This document shows positions 1 through 7,875 of a stretch of 64,000 nt of DNA, piece by piece (position 1 is the stretch's first letter; each line of letters begins with the position of its first letter). Below the pieces are notes generated by a model. That model worked only from the letters and a program-made list of their open reading frames with translations. It had not been told where the DNA came from and did not search any database. Made by a program: the position numbers and the translations under genes. The stretch comes from Leucobacter luti (GTDB taxonomy: Bacteria; Actinomycetota; Actinomycetes; Actinomycetales; Microbacteriaceae), in the NCBI RefSeq assembly GCF_004217175.1, contig NZ_SHKI01000006.1, forward strand, positions 396,043-460,042, written 5' to 3'.

Positions 1-1896
1 TGGTTTGCCGGTGGAACCGCGGTGAGCGGTGCGACGGGCACGACGTTCCAGCCGCGCCTCGCGGACCTCGGGAAACGAATCACGGTTGAGGTCACCGGGG
101 ATAAACCGCGGTACCGACCGACCACCGTCGCGTCCACGGCGACCGCGGCCGTTATGATGGTCGACAGCAACGGAAACGGCATCGATGACACCCAGGAGAT
201 GATGCCCTGGAACTCCGATGTGAACGGGGACGGGCTCCCGGACGCAGTCGGGTTCGGGAGCAAAGGGGTCTCCGTTGCGCTCCGCACAAAGACAGGCTTC
301 GGTCCTGCTCGTACCTGGGTTGCCGGGTTCGGGACCGGGAACGGGTGGAGCACCCTGGCTCACCCGCGTGCGCTGATCGACGTCAACGGCGATGGCAAAT
401 CGGACGTGGTCGGGTTCGCCGAGGATGGCGTGTACGTTGCGCTGAGCACGGGCAGCGGTTTCGGCGCGGCCAAACGCTGGTCGGCGCAGTTCGGTGCGGC
501 GAGCGGGTGGTCGGTGCAACACCATCCACGCACGCTCGTCGACGTGAACGGTGATGGACGACCGGACATCGTCGGCTTCGCCTCGAATGGCGTTCACGTG
601 GCCCTCAACACTGGCTCCTCGTTCGCGGGGATGACCAAGTGGTACGACGGCTTCGGCACCGCGAAGGGCTGGACCGTTGACACGAGCCCGCGAATGGTCG
701 CCGATATGAACGGCGACGGACTGCCAGATATTGTTGGCATTTCGAAGACGGGCGTGTACGTGGCGCTCAACACCGGCACGCGGTTTGCCGCGATGACGCA
801 GTGGTCTTCGGGGTTCGGGCGCGGCAGCGGCTGGAGTACCGCCGCGCACCCGCGCACGCTCGCCGATGTCAACGGCGACGGTCGCCCAGATCTCGTCGGG
901 TTCGCCACGAACGGCGTGTACGTGGCGCTGAACGGCGGCACGAGCCTGCAGACGATGAGACTCTGGCGTGCGGGCCTCGGAAACGCGAACGGCTGGCGGA
1001 TCGAGAGACACCCCCGCATCCTCGCTGATGTGAACCGCGACGGGCTCGCGGACGTTGTCGGTTTCGACCACAACGGAGTCGTGGTGGCGCTGAGTACCGG
1101 GAGCGGGTTCACCGCGCCGAAACGCTGGTCGTCGGAGTTCGGAGCAAAGGACTGGAGTACGGCTCAATCGCCCAGGTTCGTGACCGACACGAACGGGGAC
1201 GGCCGGGCAGACATCGTGGGCTTCTCGAGCCAGGGCATTCAGATCGCGACGAGCACCGGCAAGGAATTCGGCGCGTCGCAGCTGCAGTACCGCGGATTTG
1301 GCTTGGACGCTGGCGGGTGGAAAGTCGCGGGGCACCCCCGCGCGATGGGGATCTACACGCTCGGCGGAAAACACGTTCCGACAATTTCGGGACAGGTTCG
1401 GGTGGGGCAGCGGCTCACCGCCCACCGGGGCACCTGGTATCCCAAGCCGGTGCGACTGACTCCGCAGTGGCTGCGCAACGGCCAACCGATTCCGCAGCAG
1501 ACGGGGACCAGCTATACGCTCACCCGGGCTGATCTCGGCGCAAAGATCTCCTACCGGGTCAGGGGCACCAAAACCGGGTACATGCCGATCACGCGGGTCT
1601 CGTCGGGGTACACGGTCCTGCCGGGACAGCTCACGGTTTCGGCCGCACCGACAGTGACGGGGACGGCGAAGGTGGGGCGGACGCTGACCGCGTTGCCGCG
1701 CACCTGGCGGCCGCAGCCAGTCACGCTGAAGTACCAGTGGTACCGGAACGGGTCAAAGATTCCCGGCGCGACACAGGTGACCTACAAGCTCACGCGCGCC
1801 GATGCCGGGCAGCATGTCCGGGTGACCGTGATCGGGGCGAAGTCTGGCTATACGACGAAGTCGCGCGTGTCGAAGTACATTCGGGTCGCGAAGTAG
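1..1896 (+). CDS. Secreted FG-GAP/VCBS-like repeat protein, 5'-truncated by window edge
   Basis: The reading frame is open from base 1, so the start lies upstream; 631 residues are visible. The first residues (WFAGGTAVSGATGTTF) are the end of an Ig-like surface repeat of the type that recurs at the C-terminus, where two copies carry QW-x-RNG-x-x-I and LTRADxG signatures. Between them lie seven FG-GAP-type repeats, each with a calcium-binding-like DxNxDGxxD followed by a [IV]VGF/I strand. The period is 162 bases (54 residues) for the first six and 159 for the last. FG-GAP repeats usually build extracellular beta-propellers, so a secreted or wall-associated adhesive or hydrolase-associated protein is likely; no catalytic domain is visible in this part. 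It converges on the pump operon across a 44-base gap. Function beyond a surface repeat protein is not recognisable. Confidence 0.85.
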   Translation, partial: WFAGGTAVSGATGTTFQPRLADLGKRITVEVTGDKPRYRPTTVASTATAAVMMVDSNGNGIDDTQEMMPWNSDVNGDGLPDAVGFGSKGVSVALRTKTGFGPARTWVAGFGTGNGWSTLAHPRALIDVNGDGKSDVVGFAEDGVYVALSTGSGFGAAKRWSAQFGAASGWSVQHHPRTLVDVNGDGRPDIVGFASNGVHVALNTGSSFAGMTKWYDGFGTAKGWTVDTSPRMVADMNGDGLPDIVGISKTGVYVALNTGTRFAAMTQWSSGFGRGSGWSTAAHPRTLADVNGDGRPDLVGFATNGVYVALNGGTSLQTMRLWRAGLGNANGWRIERHPRILADVNRDGLADVVGFDHNGVVVALSTGSGFTAPKRWSSEFGAKDWSTAQSPRFVTDTNGDGRADIVGFSSQGIQIATSTGKEFGASQLQYRGFGLDAGGWKVAGHPRAMGIYTLGGKHVPTISGQVRVGQRLTAHRGTWYPKPVRLTPQWLRNGQPIPQQTGTSYTLTRADLGAKISYRVRGTKTGYMPITRVSSGYTVLPGQLTVSAAPTVTGTAKVGRTLTALPRTWRPQPVTLKYQWYRNGSKIPGATQVTYKLTRADAGQHVRVTVIGAKSGYTTKSRVSKYIRVAK

Positions 1897-1940
1897 GGGC
1901 GCCGCCGTTCTAGGGCGAGCAGTCGGGGCCGAGCCGCTCG

Positions 1941-3212
1941 CTAGCTGCCGTCGCGGAGGGCGGTGACCGGTTCGATCCGGGACGCCTTGACCGCTGGGTA
2001 CGTGCCGGCGACGAGTCCCACCAGGGCGCCCGTTGCGATGCCGAGCGCCGGGACCCACAGTGCGATCACCGGAGTCCACCCCTGGACGATCGAAATACCC
2101 ACGAGTGCAAAGACGCCCGCGCCCGCGCCGATGAGACCGCCGAGCACCCCGGTTGTTGCGGATTCGAGCATGAATTGGGCTGAGATGTCGCGCGTGCGCG
2201 CCCCGAGCGCGCGCCGGAGGCCGATCTCCCCCACCCGCTCCATCACCGACATGAGCGTGACGCTCGCGATCCCGATTCCGCCGGCCAGCAAGGCGATAAT
2301 GCCGAGTACGAGGAAGACAATGTTGATATCTGCCTGGATTCCCTCCTGTAGATCGCCCGGGCCCGAGGGGGCCTTCACCGCGTATGACTCGGGGGAGTTC
2401 GGAGAGAGCGCGATCGGTGCCTGCTGCTTCACTACCGGACCGGCCCCGATCTTAATCCGGAGGTCGAGCGTCTGGGGGTGTGCAAGGTCGAGTTGCTCCC
2501 GCGCGGTGGTGAGCGGCATGATCACCGAGCGCAGGAGCGAGCTGCGCGTTGCGACCTCGTCGAGGATTCCGATGACGGTGTAGGGGACCCCGTCGATGAA
2601 GATCGATGGTTGTCGGTTGACTCGGTTGATACCAAGACTCTTGGCGGCTTCTGCGCCGAGCACCACGACGCGGTCTGCGCGCTCGTCGTGTCCAGTGTCA
2701 AAGAAGCGGCCGGTCTGGATATGCCCGGCTACCGTGTCGAGGAGACCGGGAGAGGCGGCGACCACGTCGGGGGCGATGCGCTTTGCGCTCGTGGGATCGT
2801 AGAGCTCGACCATCGAGATTTCGGGCTGTGTCTCGATCTCGGCGACGAGGGCGGCATCCTCAATCCCCGCGAGTCCCTCGACTCGTGTGACCGCATCCCA
2901 CGGCAGCGTCACCTTGGTGCGCTGCCGTTCCTCCGCTTGGGAAGCGGAACTCGCTGGTTCGACGGTCACTCGCGTCGCAGCGACCTGGTCGAACTGCTTC
3001 GTAATTTGCCCAGCGGTCGTCTGTGCCATGCCGATCGTGGTGACGAGCGAGGCCACCCCCAGGACGATGCCGGTGAGGGTAATCAGGAGCCTGGACGGGC
3101 GCGAGCCGACACTCGTGAGCGCCTCGCTGACGAGATCGGCGCGGGAGAAACCGACGCTGGCGGTGCTGGGAGACGCGACCCGTGGCGACGCCTCGTGCGC
3201 GGAGTCGGTCAT
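1941..3212 (-). CDS. MacB/FtsX-type ABC transporter permease
   Basis: 423 residues. An N-terminal membrane helix near residues 40-65 is followed by a large extracytoplasmic MacB_PCD-like domain (roughly 70-290) and three C-terminal helices of the FtsX family, with the typical 'MERVGEIGLRRALGA' stretch between helices two and three. The ATG at 3212 was chosen because it gives a 4-base ATGA overlap with the upstream ATPase stop; a longer in-frame extension to 3410 would lie inside the ATPase gene and looks non-coding. It should form the membrane part of a mechanotransmission-type ABC complex with the ATPase and adaptor encoded just upstream. Such complexes export antimicrobial peptides, lipoproteins or signal peptides; the substrate cannot be read from sequence. 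Confidence 0.9.
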   Translation of the reverse strand: MTDSAHEASPRVASPSTASVGFSRADLVSEALTSVGSRPSRLLITLTGIVLGVASLVTTIGMAQTTAGQITKQFDQVAATRVTVEPASSASQAEERQRTKVTLPWDAVTRVEGLAGIEDAALVAEIETQPEISMVELYDPTSAKRIAPDVVAASPGLLDTVAGHIQTGRFFDTGHDERADRVVVLGAEAAKSLGINRVNRQPSIFIDGVPYTVIGILDEVATRSSLLRSVIMPLTTAREQLDLAHPQTLDLRIKIGAGPVVKQQAPIALSPNSPESYAVKAPSGPGDLQEGIQADINIVFLVLGIIALLAGGIGIASVTLMSVMERVGEIGLRRALGARTRDISAQFMLESATTGVLGGLIGAGAGVFALVGISIVQGWTPVIALWVPALGIATGALVGLVAGTYPAVKASRIEPVTALRDGS

Positions 3213-3904
3213 GTGAGCTCCTGGAGGGTGCCGTCGGAGATCCGGATCCGACGCGCCGCCCGCTGCGCAACATCGTCGTCGTGCGTGATGATCACGATCG
3301 CGATGCCGTCGGCGTTGAGCTCCTCGAACAGCTCCATGACCGAGTCCGAGCTGTTTCGGTCGAGGTTGCCGGTTGGCTCGTCCGCGAGGAGGAGCCCCGG
3401 GGACGTACACACGGCGCGTGCGATGGCGACGCGCTGGCGTTCGCCGCCGGAGAGCGTTGCGGGGGTGAACGAGACCCGGTGGCTGAGCCCCACGCGGTCG
3501 AGGGCGGCGCGTGCCCGTTCCTCTCGTTCAGCGCGGGGGACCGGGGCGTACATCGCGGCGAGCATGACGTTCTCGAGCACCGTGCGCCGCGAGAGGAGGT
3601 GGAAGGCCTGGAACACGAAGCCGATGTGCTCGCTGCGCAGTGCGGCACGCGCATCTTCGCTCATCGTCTCGGTTGCGACCCCACCGAACCGCAACGCCCC
3701 GCTCGTCGGGCGGTCGAGTAGACCCAGCATGTTGAGGATCGTTGACTTCCCAGACCCCGAGGGGCCCACAATCGCCAGATAGTCGTTGTGGGCGATGCGC
3801 AGGTCGACACCCCGGAGCGCGTTCACGGCGGGGGGACCGGGGAAAATCTTTGTGAGATCGACGGCGTCGACCACCGGAACTGTCGGGTCAAGCCGGGTCA
3901 TCAT
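3209..3904 (-). CDS. MacB/LolD-type ABC transporter ATPase
   Basis: 231 residues, the usual length of a stand-alone LolD/MacB-type ATPase. Walker A is GPSGSGKST, the Q-loop lies in FVFQAFHLL, the signature is LSGGE, Walker B plus D-loop is LLLADEPTGNLD, and the switch histidine is in IITHD. The start at 3904 overlaps the stop of the adaptor gene by four bases (ATGA); a second ATG one codon later is possible. It also overlaps the downstream permease start by four bases. It should power the permease from the cytoplasmic face. Translational coupling on both sides supports a single stoichiometric complex. Confidence 0.95.
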   Translation of the reverse strand: MMTRLDPTVPVVDAVDLTKIFPGPPAVNALRGVDLRIAHNDYLAIVGPSGSGKSTILNMLGLLDRPTSGALRFGGVATETMSEDARAALRSEHIGFVFQAFHLLSRRTVLENVMLAAMYAPVPRAEREERARAALDRVGLSHRVSFTPATLSGGERQRVAIARAVCTSPGLLLADEPTGNLDRNSSDSVMELFEELNADGIAIVIITHDDDVAQRAARRIRISDGTLQELT

Positions 3905-5535
3905 CTCCCGATCACGACGTGTGCCCCGGGCTCCACCAGCGGGTCGTCGGAGATGACCTCTACGAAGCCCTGCGCTGACAGGCCAAGCTCGACCTCGATC
4001 ATCTCCGTGGAGTCAGGGTCGGCGTTCTGTGAGGGGGCGATCTCGATCCGGCTGCTGCCGTCGGGGCCAGCGGTGATTGCTGCGATCGGCACCGCGAGCA
4101 CCTCGCCCCCCGTCGATTCGATCTCGAAGCGGACGCGCACGTTGCTATCTCGCAGCGCCTGCGTCTGTGCCGAGGTGAGTTTCTCTGGTCGAAGCTGAAC
4201 GAGATAGGGGCCGCTCGGCGCGTCCGTGCTCTCCCCGGACTCATCCCGCTCATCCGACTCGTCGCTCGACTTCTGCGTCTTCGCCTTGCTGACGCTGCGC
4301 ACGGTGGCGGTGAGCTCTTCTCCGCCGGTCACGGAGAAAGTCGCCTCCATCCCCTCCTCGATCATCGGTGCGGCCTGCTTGGTGAGCGAGCCGGTCAGGG
4401 TGAGCGTATTGCCGGAGACGACCATTGCCGGGTCTGAGAGCGACTTTCCGCGTTCGACGTTGACCTCGTCGACGCGGCGGGGCAGGTTGGGGAGGAACAT
4501 CGCCTCGCTGGCTGGCAGCCCCGGAAGCGCGGCCTCATTGGCGACGGCGAGGTCGTCCTGCGCGGCGGCGACCGCGGACTCGGCGGAGCTGACCTCCGCG
4601 GCCAGGGTCCCCAGATCTTCGGGCGCCTGCGCCTCCGCGAGAACTGCTTGGGCGAGTGCGACGTCGCCCTCGAGATCTGCAATCTCGTTTGCCGGGGCCT
4701 GCGCCTTGACCGCAGTGTCGAGCGCGCGCTGCGCCGAAGCGACCGCGTTCTGCGCCTCAATGACCGCGGAGCCCGAGCGTGGCTGGCTGCCTGCCGCGTA
4801 CGCGGCATGCGCCGCTGCGAGAGCGTCGTTTGCCTCCTGGAGCGCGCGCTCGGCGGCACGCGCGCTCCCGTCGCCTCCCTCGTCCCGATCGCCCACCGGT
4901 GCGTCGCTGCCGGGAGCCGGATACCCAAGATTCGTGTAGAGCGCCTGCAGTGCTTGAGCAGTCGTTGCCGTGAACGTATCGGTGTTGTCAACTGCGTAGC
5001 CGAGGGAGGCGAGGGCGGTGTGGAGCTGCACCACGTCGGGGCCGATCGACCCAACGGCGAGGTCGCGGTACGCCGGCAGATCGCCCGGGAGCACAATCAC
5101 TGGGCGGCCGGACACCTCAAGCGCGAGATCCTGCGCGTTGAGCACCGAACTTACCTTTGGGACACGACCGGTGACGATCGCCGTCTCAGCACCGGATTCG
5201 ATCTTCACCTTGACCGCCCCCGCGTAGCCGACGTCTGCGCGGGTGACGACCGTGTTCTCGATCACCCGCTCTTCGATCTTGGCTGTCACTACTCCTGCCT
5301 CCGGCGGCGCGGTGCGTGCGGCGAGCTCGGCGGGAGACACGATGAACTGCATGACGCCAATGCCGAGCAGGAGGAACACCACGGCGACAGCGGCGACGAG
5401 CACAACGAGACGCTTGTCTCGCCACTGGAGCCGCTCTGCCCCGGGCGCTGACGCGGTTTCGCCGCCCGCGTCGCCCTCGGGCTCCAGACCTTCGGGCTCG
5501 GTGTCTGCTGCGGAGTCTCGGAGTTTCTTGCCCAT
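3901..5535 (-). CDS. Membrane-fusion/adaptor protein with peptidoglycan-binding-like domain
   Basis: 544 residues. An acidic cytoplasmic N-terminus is followed by one membrane helix (around residues 42-65) and an extracellular HlyD/MacA-like body. Around residues 150-215 there is a PG_binding_1-like stretch (VGSIGPDVVQLHTALASLGY), then a long alanine-rich coiled coil (about 225-340) and a C-terminal beta-barrel-like region. In Gram-positive bacteria such adaptors probably bridge the MacB-like pump to the cell wall. The start at ATG 5535 is preferred because it begins 4 bases after the upstream stop; the in-frame upstream candidate at 5568 would overlap that gene by 29 bases. It is the second gene of a four-gene operon. 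The coiled coil could contact the lipoprotein encoded immediately upstream. Confidence 0.85.
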   Translation of the reverse strand: MGKKLRDSAADTEPEGLEPEGDAGGETASAPGAERLQWRDKRLVVLVAAVAVVFLLLGIGVMQFIVSPAELAARTAPPEAGVVTAKIEERVIENTVVTRADVGYAGAVKVKIESGAETAIVTGRVPKVSSVLNAQDLALEVSGRPVIVLPGDLPAYRDLAVGSIGPDVVQLHTALASLGYAVDNTDTFTATTAQALQALYTNLGYPAPGSDAPVGDRDEGGDGSARAAERALQEANDALAAAHAAYAAGSQPRSGSAVIEAQNAVASAQRALDTAVKAQAPANEIADLEGDVALAQAVLAEAQAPEDLGTLAAEVSSAESAVAAAQDDLAVANEAALPGLPASEAMFLPNLPRRVDEVNVERGKSLSDPAMVVSGNTLTLTGSLTKQAAPMIEEGMEATFSVTGGEELTATVRSVSKAKTQKSSDESDERDESGESTDAPSGPYLVQLRPEKLTSAQTQALRDSNVRVRFEIESTGGEVLAVPIAAITAGPDGSSRIEIAPSQNADPDSTEMIEVELGLSAQGFVEVISDDPLVEPGAHVVIGR

Positions 5536-5539
5536 CGCG

Positions 5540-6622
5540 CTACTGTGCGGACTTCTGCACACCCGCAACGAGCGCGTCGAGCTGTGCCTTGTGCTGATCG
5601 ACGAACGCCTGCTCGAGCTCGTTGTATGCGTTCGCGAGCCGCTCGTCGTACCTCACGCTCTGCGCGCACTCGGCGTCGGGCACTGCCAGCTCGATCTCGC
5701 GCTGAGTGAACTCGGCGGCAGCGTCACCCGTCAGATCGATGTAGTCGTCCTCGTTCTCGCCCTGCGCGAGCTGATCGTACTCGTCGTAGAGCGGAGACGC
5801 CAGTTCCTCGCGGCCGCCGGCGGCTTCGCTGGTGAGGCCCTTGCCCGCCATGCACTCCTGCCACTCAGCATCGAGCGTAGCCTGGACCTCCGGGTCGATA
5901 TCGTTCTCGGAGTACTCATCGAGCGCGTCCCAGAGATCCTGGAACGCGGGATCCTCGTAGATCTCGGCGTACGGATCGGCGTCGAGATCGAGCGCGGCTT
6001 GCGCCTGCTGGTAGCAGCCGACGTGCGCTGCGGGGGGATTCGCGCCCGGTTCGAAGTCTTCTTCTTCTTCCTCCTCGACCGTCGGAGCCAGTACCTCGAG
6101 ATCGCCGCCGGGGAGCTCTGCGCCCGTGTCGGTACCGTACAGCGCGTCGGCGTATGCCTCCTGCTCGGATTCTGACAGCTGCTCGACGTACGCGATGTTG
6201 GGGCTCTCCGCGGTGGGCTCGTCGTCGAGCTCAATCGTGGTGTCGTCGAGAGCCTCGTCGCGGCCAGGCCAGTCTGCAATGCCGAAGCCGTAGGTCTTCG
6301 CGAACTCGAGCGACCCCCACTCCTGCCCCGCAGAGTCACCGTCTTCATCTTCGTCGCTTGGCTCCCCGTCGACCCACTTCTCGGGGGTGTACTCGAAGCC
6401 CTCCGCGGTCATGCACTCGGCCACCGCGTTTTCCACCGCGTCGTTCTCGGCCGCGCCATAGTTTGCCGACTGCGAAAGCGCCTCATCGATCTGCGTAAAG
6501 TACGCGGAGAGCGGACCCTCCTGGATCTTGGACGCGCCGCTGTCGCTGCTGCATGCGGTGGTGAAGATGAGTGCGGCCGAGGCGACGACACCCAGCGCGG
6601 TCACGGTGACGGAACGATTCAT
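5540..6622 (-). CDS. Acidic secreted lipoprotein, pump-associated
   Basis: 360 residues. A short basic start (MNRS), a hydrophobic stretch and a lipobox-like FTTAC near residue 24 predict a lipid-anchored extracellular protein. The mature part is strongly acidic, with several cysteines (for example in AECMTAEGF, VGCYQQAQ and QECMAGKG) that may form disulfides. I do not recognise the fold. It is the first gene of the operon with the adaptor, ATPase and permease (4-base gap to the adaptor), so it is probably an accessory or substrate-capturing lipoprotein of the pump. A purine-rich AAGGAAA lies about 10 bases before the ATG. The lipobox has threonine where leucine is usual at -3, which slightly lowers confidence in lipidation. 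Confidence 0.75.
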   Translation of the reverse strand: MNRSVTVTALGVVASAALIFTTACSSDSGASKIQEGPLSAYFTQIDEALSQSANYGAAENDAVENAVAECMTAEGFEYTPEKWVDGEPSDEDEDGDSAGQEWGSLEFAKTYGFGIADWPGRDEALDDTTIELDDEPTAESPNIAYVEQLSESEQEAYADALYGTDTGAELPGGDLEVLAPTVEEEEEEDFEPGANPPAAHVGCYQQAQAALDLDADPYAEIYEDPAFQDLWDALDEYSENDIDPEVQATLDAEWQECMAGKGLTSEAAGGREELASPLYDEYDQLAQGENEDDYIDLTGDAAAEFTQREIELAVPDAECAQSVRYDERLANAYNELEQAFVDQHKAQLDALVAGVQKSAQ

Positions 6623-6679
6623 GCGGCTGAGGTTTCCTTGCGGGTTGGTGACGCGCTGTGCGCGAGGCAGAATAACAGC

Positions 6680-6717
6680 GATGTGCGCTTCCCCGCAGAT
6701 GAGGGGAAGCGCACATC
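6680..6717 (-). terminator. Strong hairpin, probable intrinsic terminator
   Basis: A perfect 15-bp inverted repeat (6680-6694 pairing with 6703-6717) with an 8-base loop sits 11 bases beyond the stop of the gene ending at 6729. On the minus strand it is followed by a modestly T-rich stretch (GCTGTTATTC). It separates that gene from the pump operon starting at 6622. Confidence 0.8.
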
Positions 6718-6728
6718 AGGACTGGAAG

Positions 6729-7505
6729 CTAGCGCTTCACAATCTTTGACGCGCCAGTGGTGTAGCCCGGTGCGTACGTCACGCTGCCGACCTTCACCTT
6801 GACCTGGCCGCCGGGGCGGAGCTTGTGCTTGTAGCTCACGTTGAACGTCTTGCGCGCGTAGTAGCCCGAAGCCGCCAGGCGGTTCGTCGCGACCTTCTTG
6901 AAGCTCGACTTCCCCTGTGCCTTGTAGTAGACCGACACCTGCGCACCGGACTGGTAGTCCGGGGCGGTCACGGACATCTTGAACCCGCCGTTGGGGCGTG
7001 AGTACCCGCTGTACGAGGTGTTCCGCTTCGAGTTCTTGGTGTTCGCGGTAACCGTGACGTATTTCAGCGCGCTGTAGCGGGTGGTCACCTTGTTGGGCGA
7101 GTACTTGCGCTCGGTCACCGGGAGGGTGAACTTATAGCGGCCGGGGCTGGTTGAAGAGAACACGGTGTAGGTGACCTTGCTCGTCTTGTTCGGGTACACC
7201 TTCTCCCCGTACACGCGGAGCCGATTCACGTTCGCGCTCTTGATTCCCTTGTTGCGCTTATCGCTTGACACCTTCGCCGAGCTGAAGTCTGCCTTCGTGG
7301 TCTGGTACGAGGCGTTTGCGTCTCCCGAGAACTTGAGCGTCCCCGCGACGTCGCGCCACCCCGAGGAGGGCTGCGCGGCCTTGCTCGGGTACTTCACCTC
7401 AGGGGTTCCGAACGCCGCCGCCTGCGCGGGAACCGCTGCGCCGAGGCTCAGTACAACGGCTGCGGCAAGGGCAAGCCCGCCTCGTCCTAGTTTCTTCGTG
7501 AGCAC
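6729..7505 (-). CDS. Secreted basic protein of unknown function
   Basis: 258 residues. A classic signal peptide (MLTKKLGRGG, a long hydrophobic core, then cleavage near VPAQAAA) precedes a lysine-, serine- and tyrosine-rich mature protein that looks all-beta, perhaps two Ig-like or bacterial surface repeats (similar strands in VYPNKTSKVTYTVF and HKLRPGGQVKVKVGSV). The start is GTG at 7505 with AAGGAG about 8 bases upstream. It is monocistronic, with a strong terminator behind it and a 370-base upstream region shared with the divergent acyltransferase. High positive charge would suit binding to anionic wall polymers (inference). I do not recognise a family. Confidence 0.7.
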   Translation of the reverse strand: MLTKKLGRGGLALAAAVVLSLGAAVPAQAAAFGTPEVKYPSKAAQPSSGWRDVAGTLKFSGDANASYQTTKADFSSAKVSSDKRNKGIKSANVNRLRVYGEKVYPNKTSKVTYTVFSSTSPGRYKFTLPVTERKYSPNKVTTRYSALKYVTVTANTKNSKRNTSYSGYSRPNGGFKMSVTAPDYQSGAQVSVYYKAQGKSSFKKVATNRLAASGYYARKTFNVSYKHKLRPGGQVKVKVGSVTYAPGYTTGASKIVKR

Positions 7506-7875
7506 GTGTGATCTCCTTGACCTGAGTATTCGTGTGGGTGGGACATGCGGTTCAGAGCGCCCCGACGTGACACTCGACGAATGATCTCGATAGCGTCACC
7601 GCTCGAACGGTGCACGGAGAACACCCTCTGAAATTGCGGTGAACCCTGGACGAGCTTAACTGTGAATTTGCCGTCAGGAGATATTTGCGTGAAATACACG
7701 CGTCATGTTGGTGGAACTTGCGCGCGAGCGCGGGCGCGAGCGGTCCGTATCCTCGCGAATGAGTGCTGAGCAGCGCCCCTGAGTATGACAAGTAGCCGCA
7801 CCGTTGAATCTCGCCGATTGGCTCGGGTGAGGTGCCGTAAACTACCCAGGTTGTATTGGTGGGTGGGAAGGCACG
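7506..7875. other. Divergent intergenic region, presumably with promoters
   Basis: This 370-base stretch separates divergently transcribed genes and must hold promoters for both. The only box I can point to is TAAACT at 7838-7843 on the plus strand, 32 bases before the acyltransferase ATG, without a convincing -35. GC content is visibly lower around 7640-7700. I see no reliable ORF, tRNA or riboswitch in it. Confidence 0.4.

Noticed and set aside
1897..1940. GCGAGC/GCTCGC inverted repeat as terminator after the FG-GAP gene
   Set aside because: Six-base arms with a long loop and no T-tract; not convincing.
2478..3782. 434-codon plus-strand frame opposite the permease and ATPase
   Set aside because: The minus strand carries the Walker motifs and coupled overlaps; the plus frame is compositionally a shadow.
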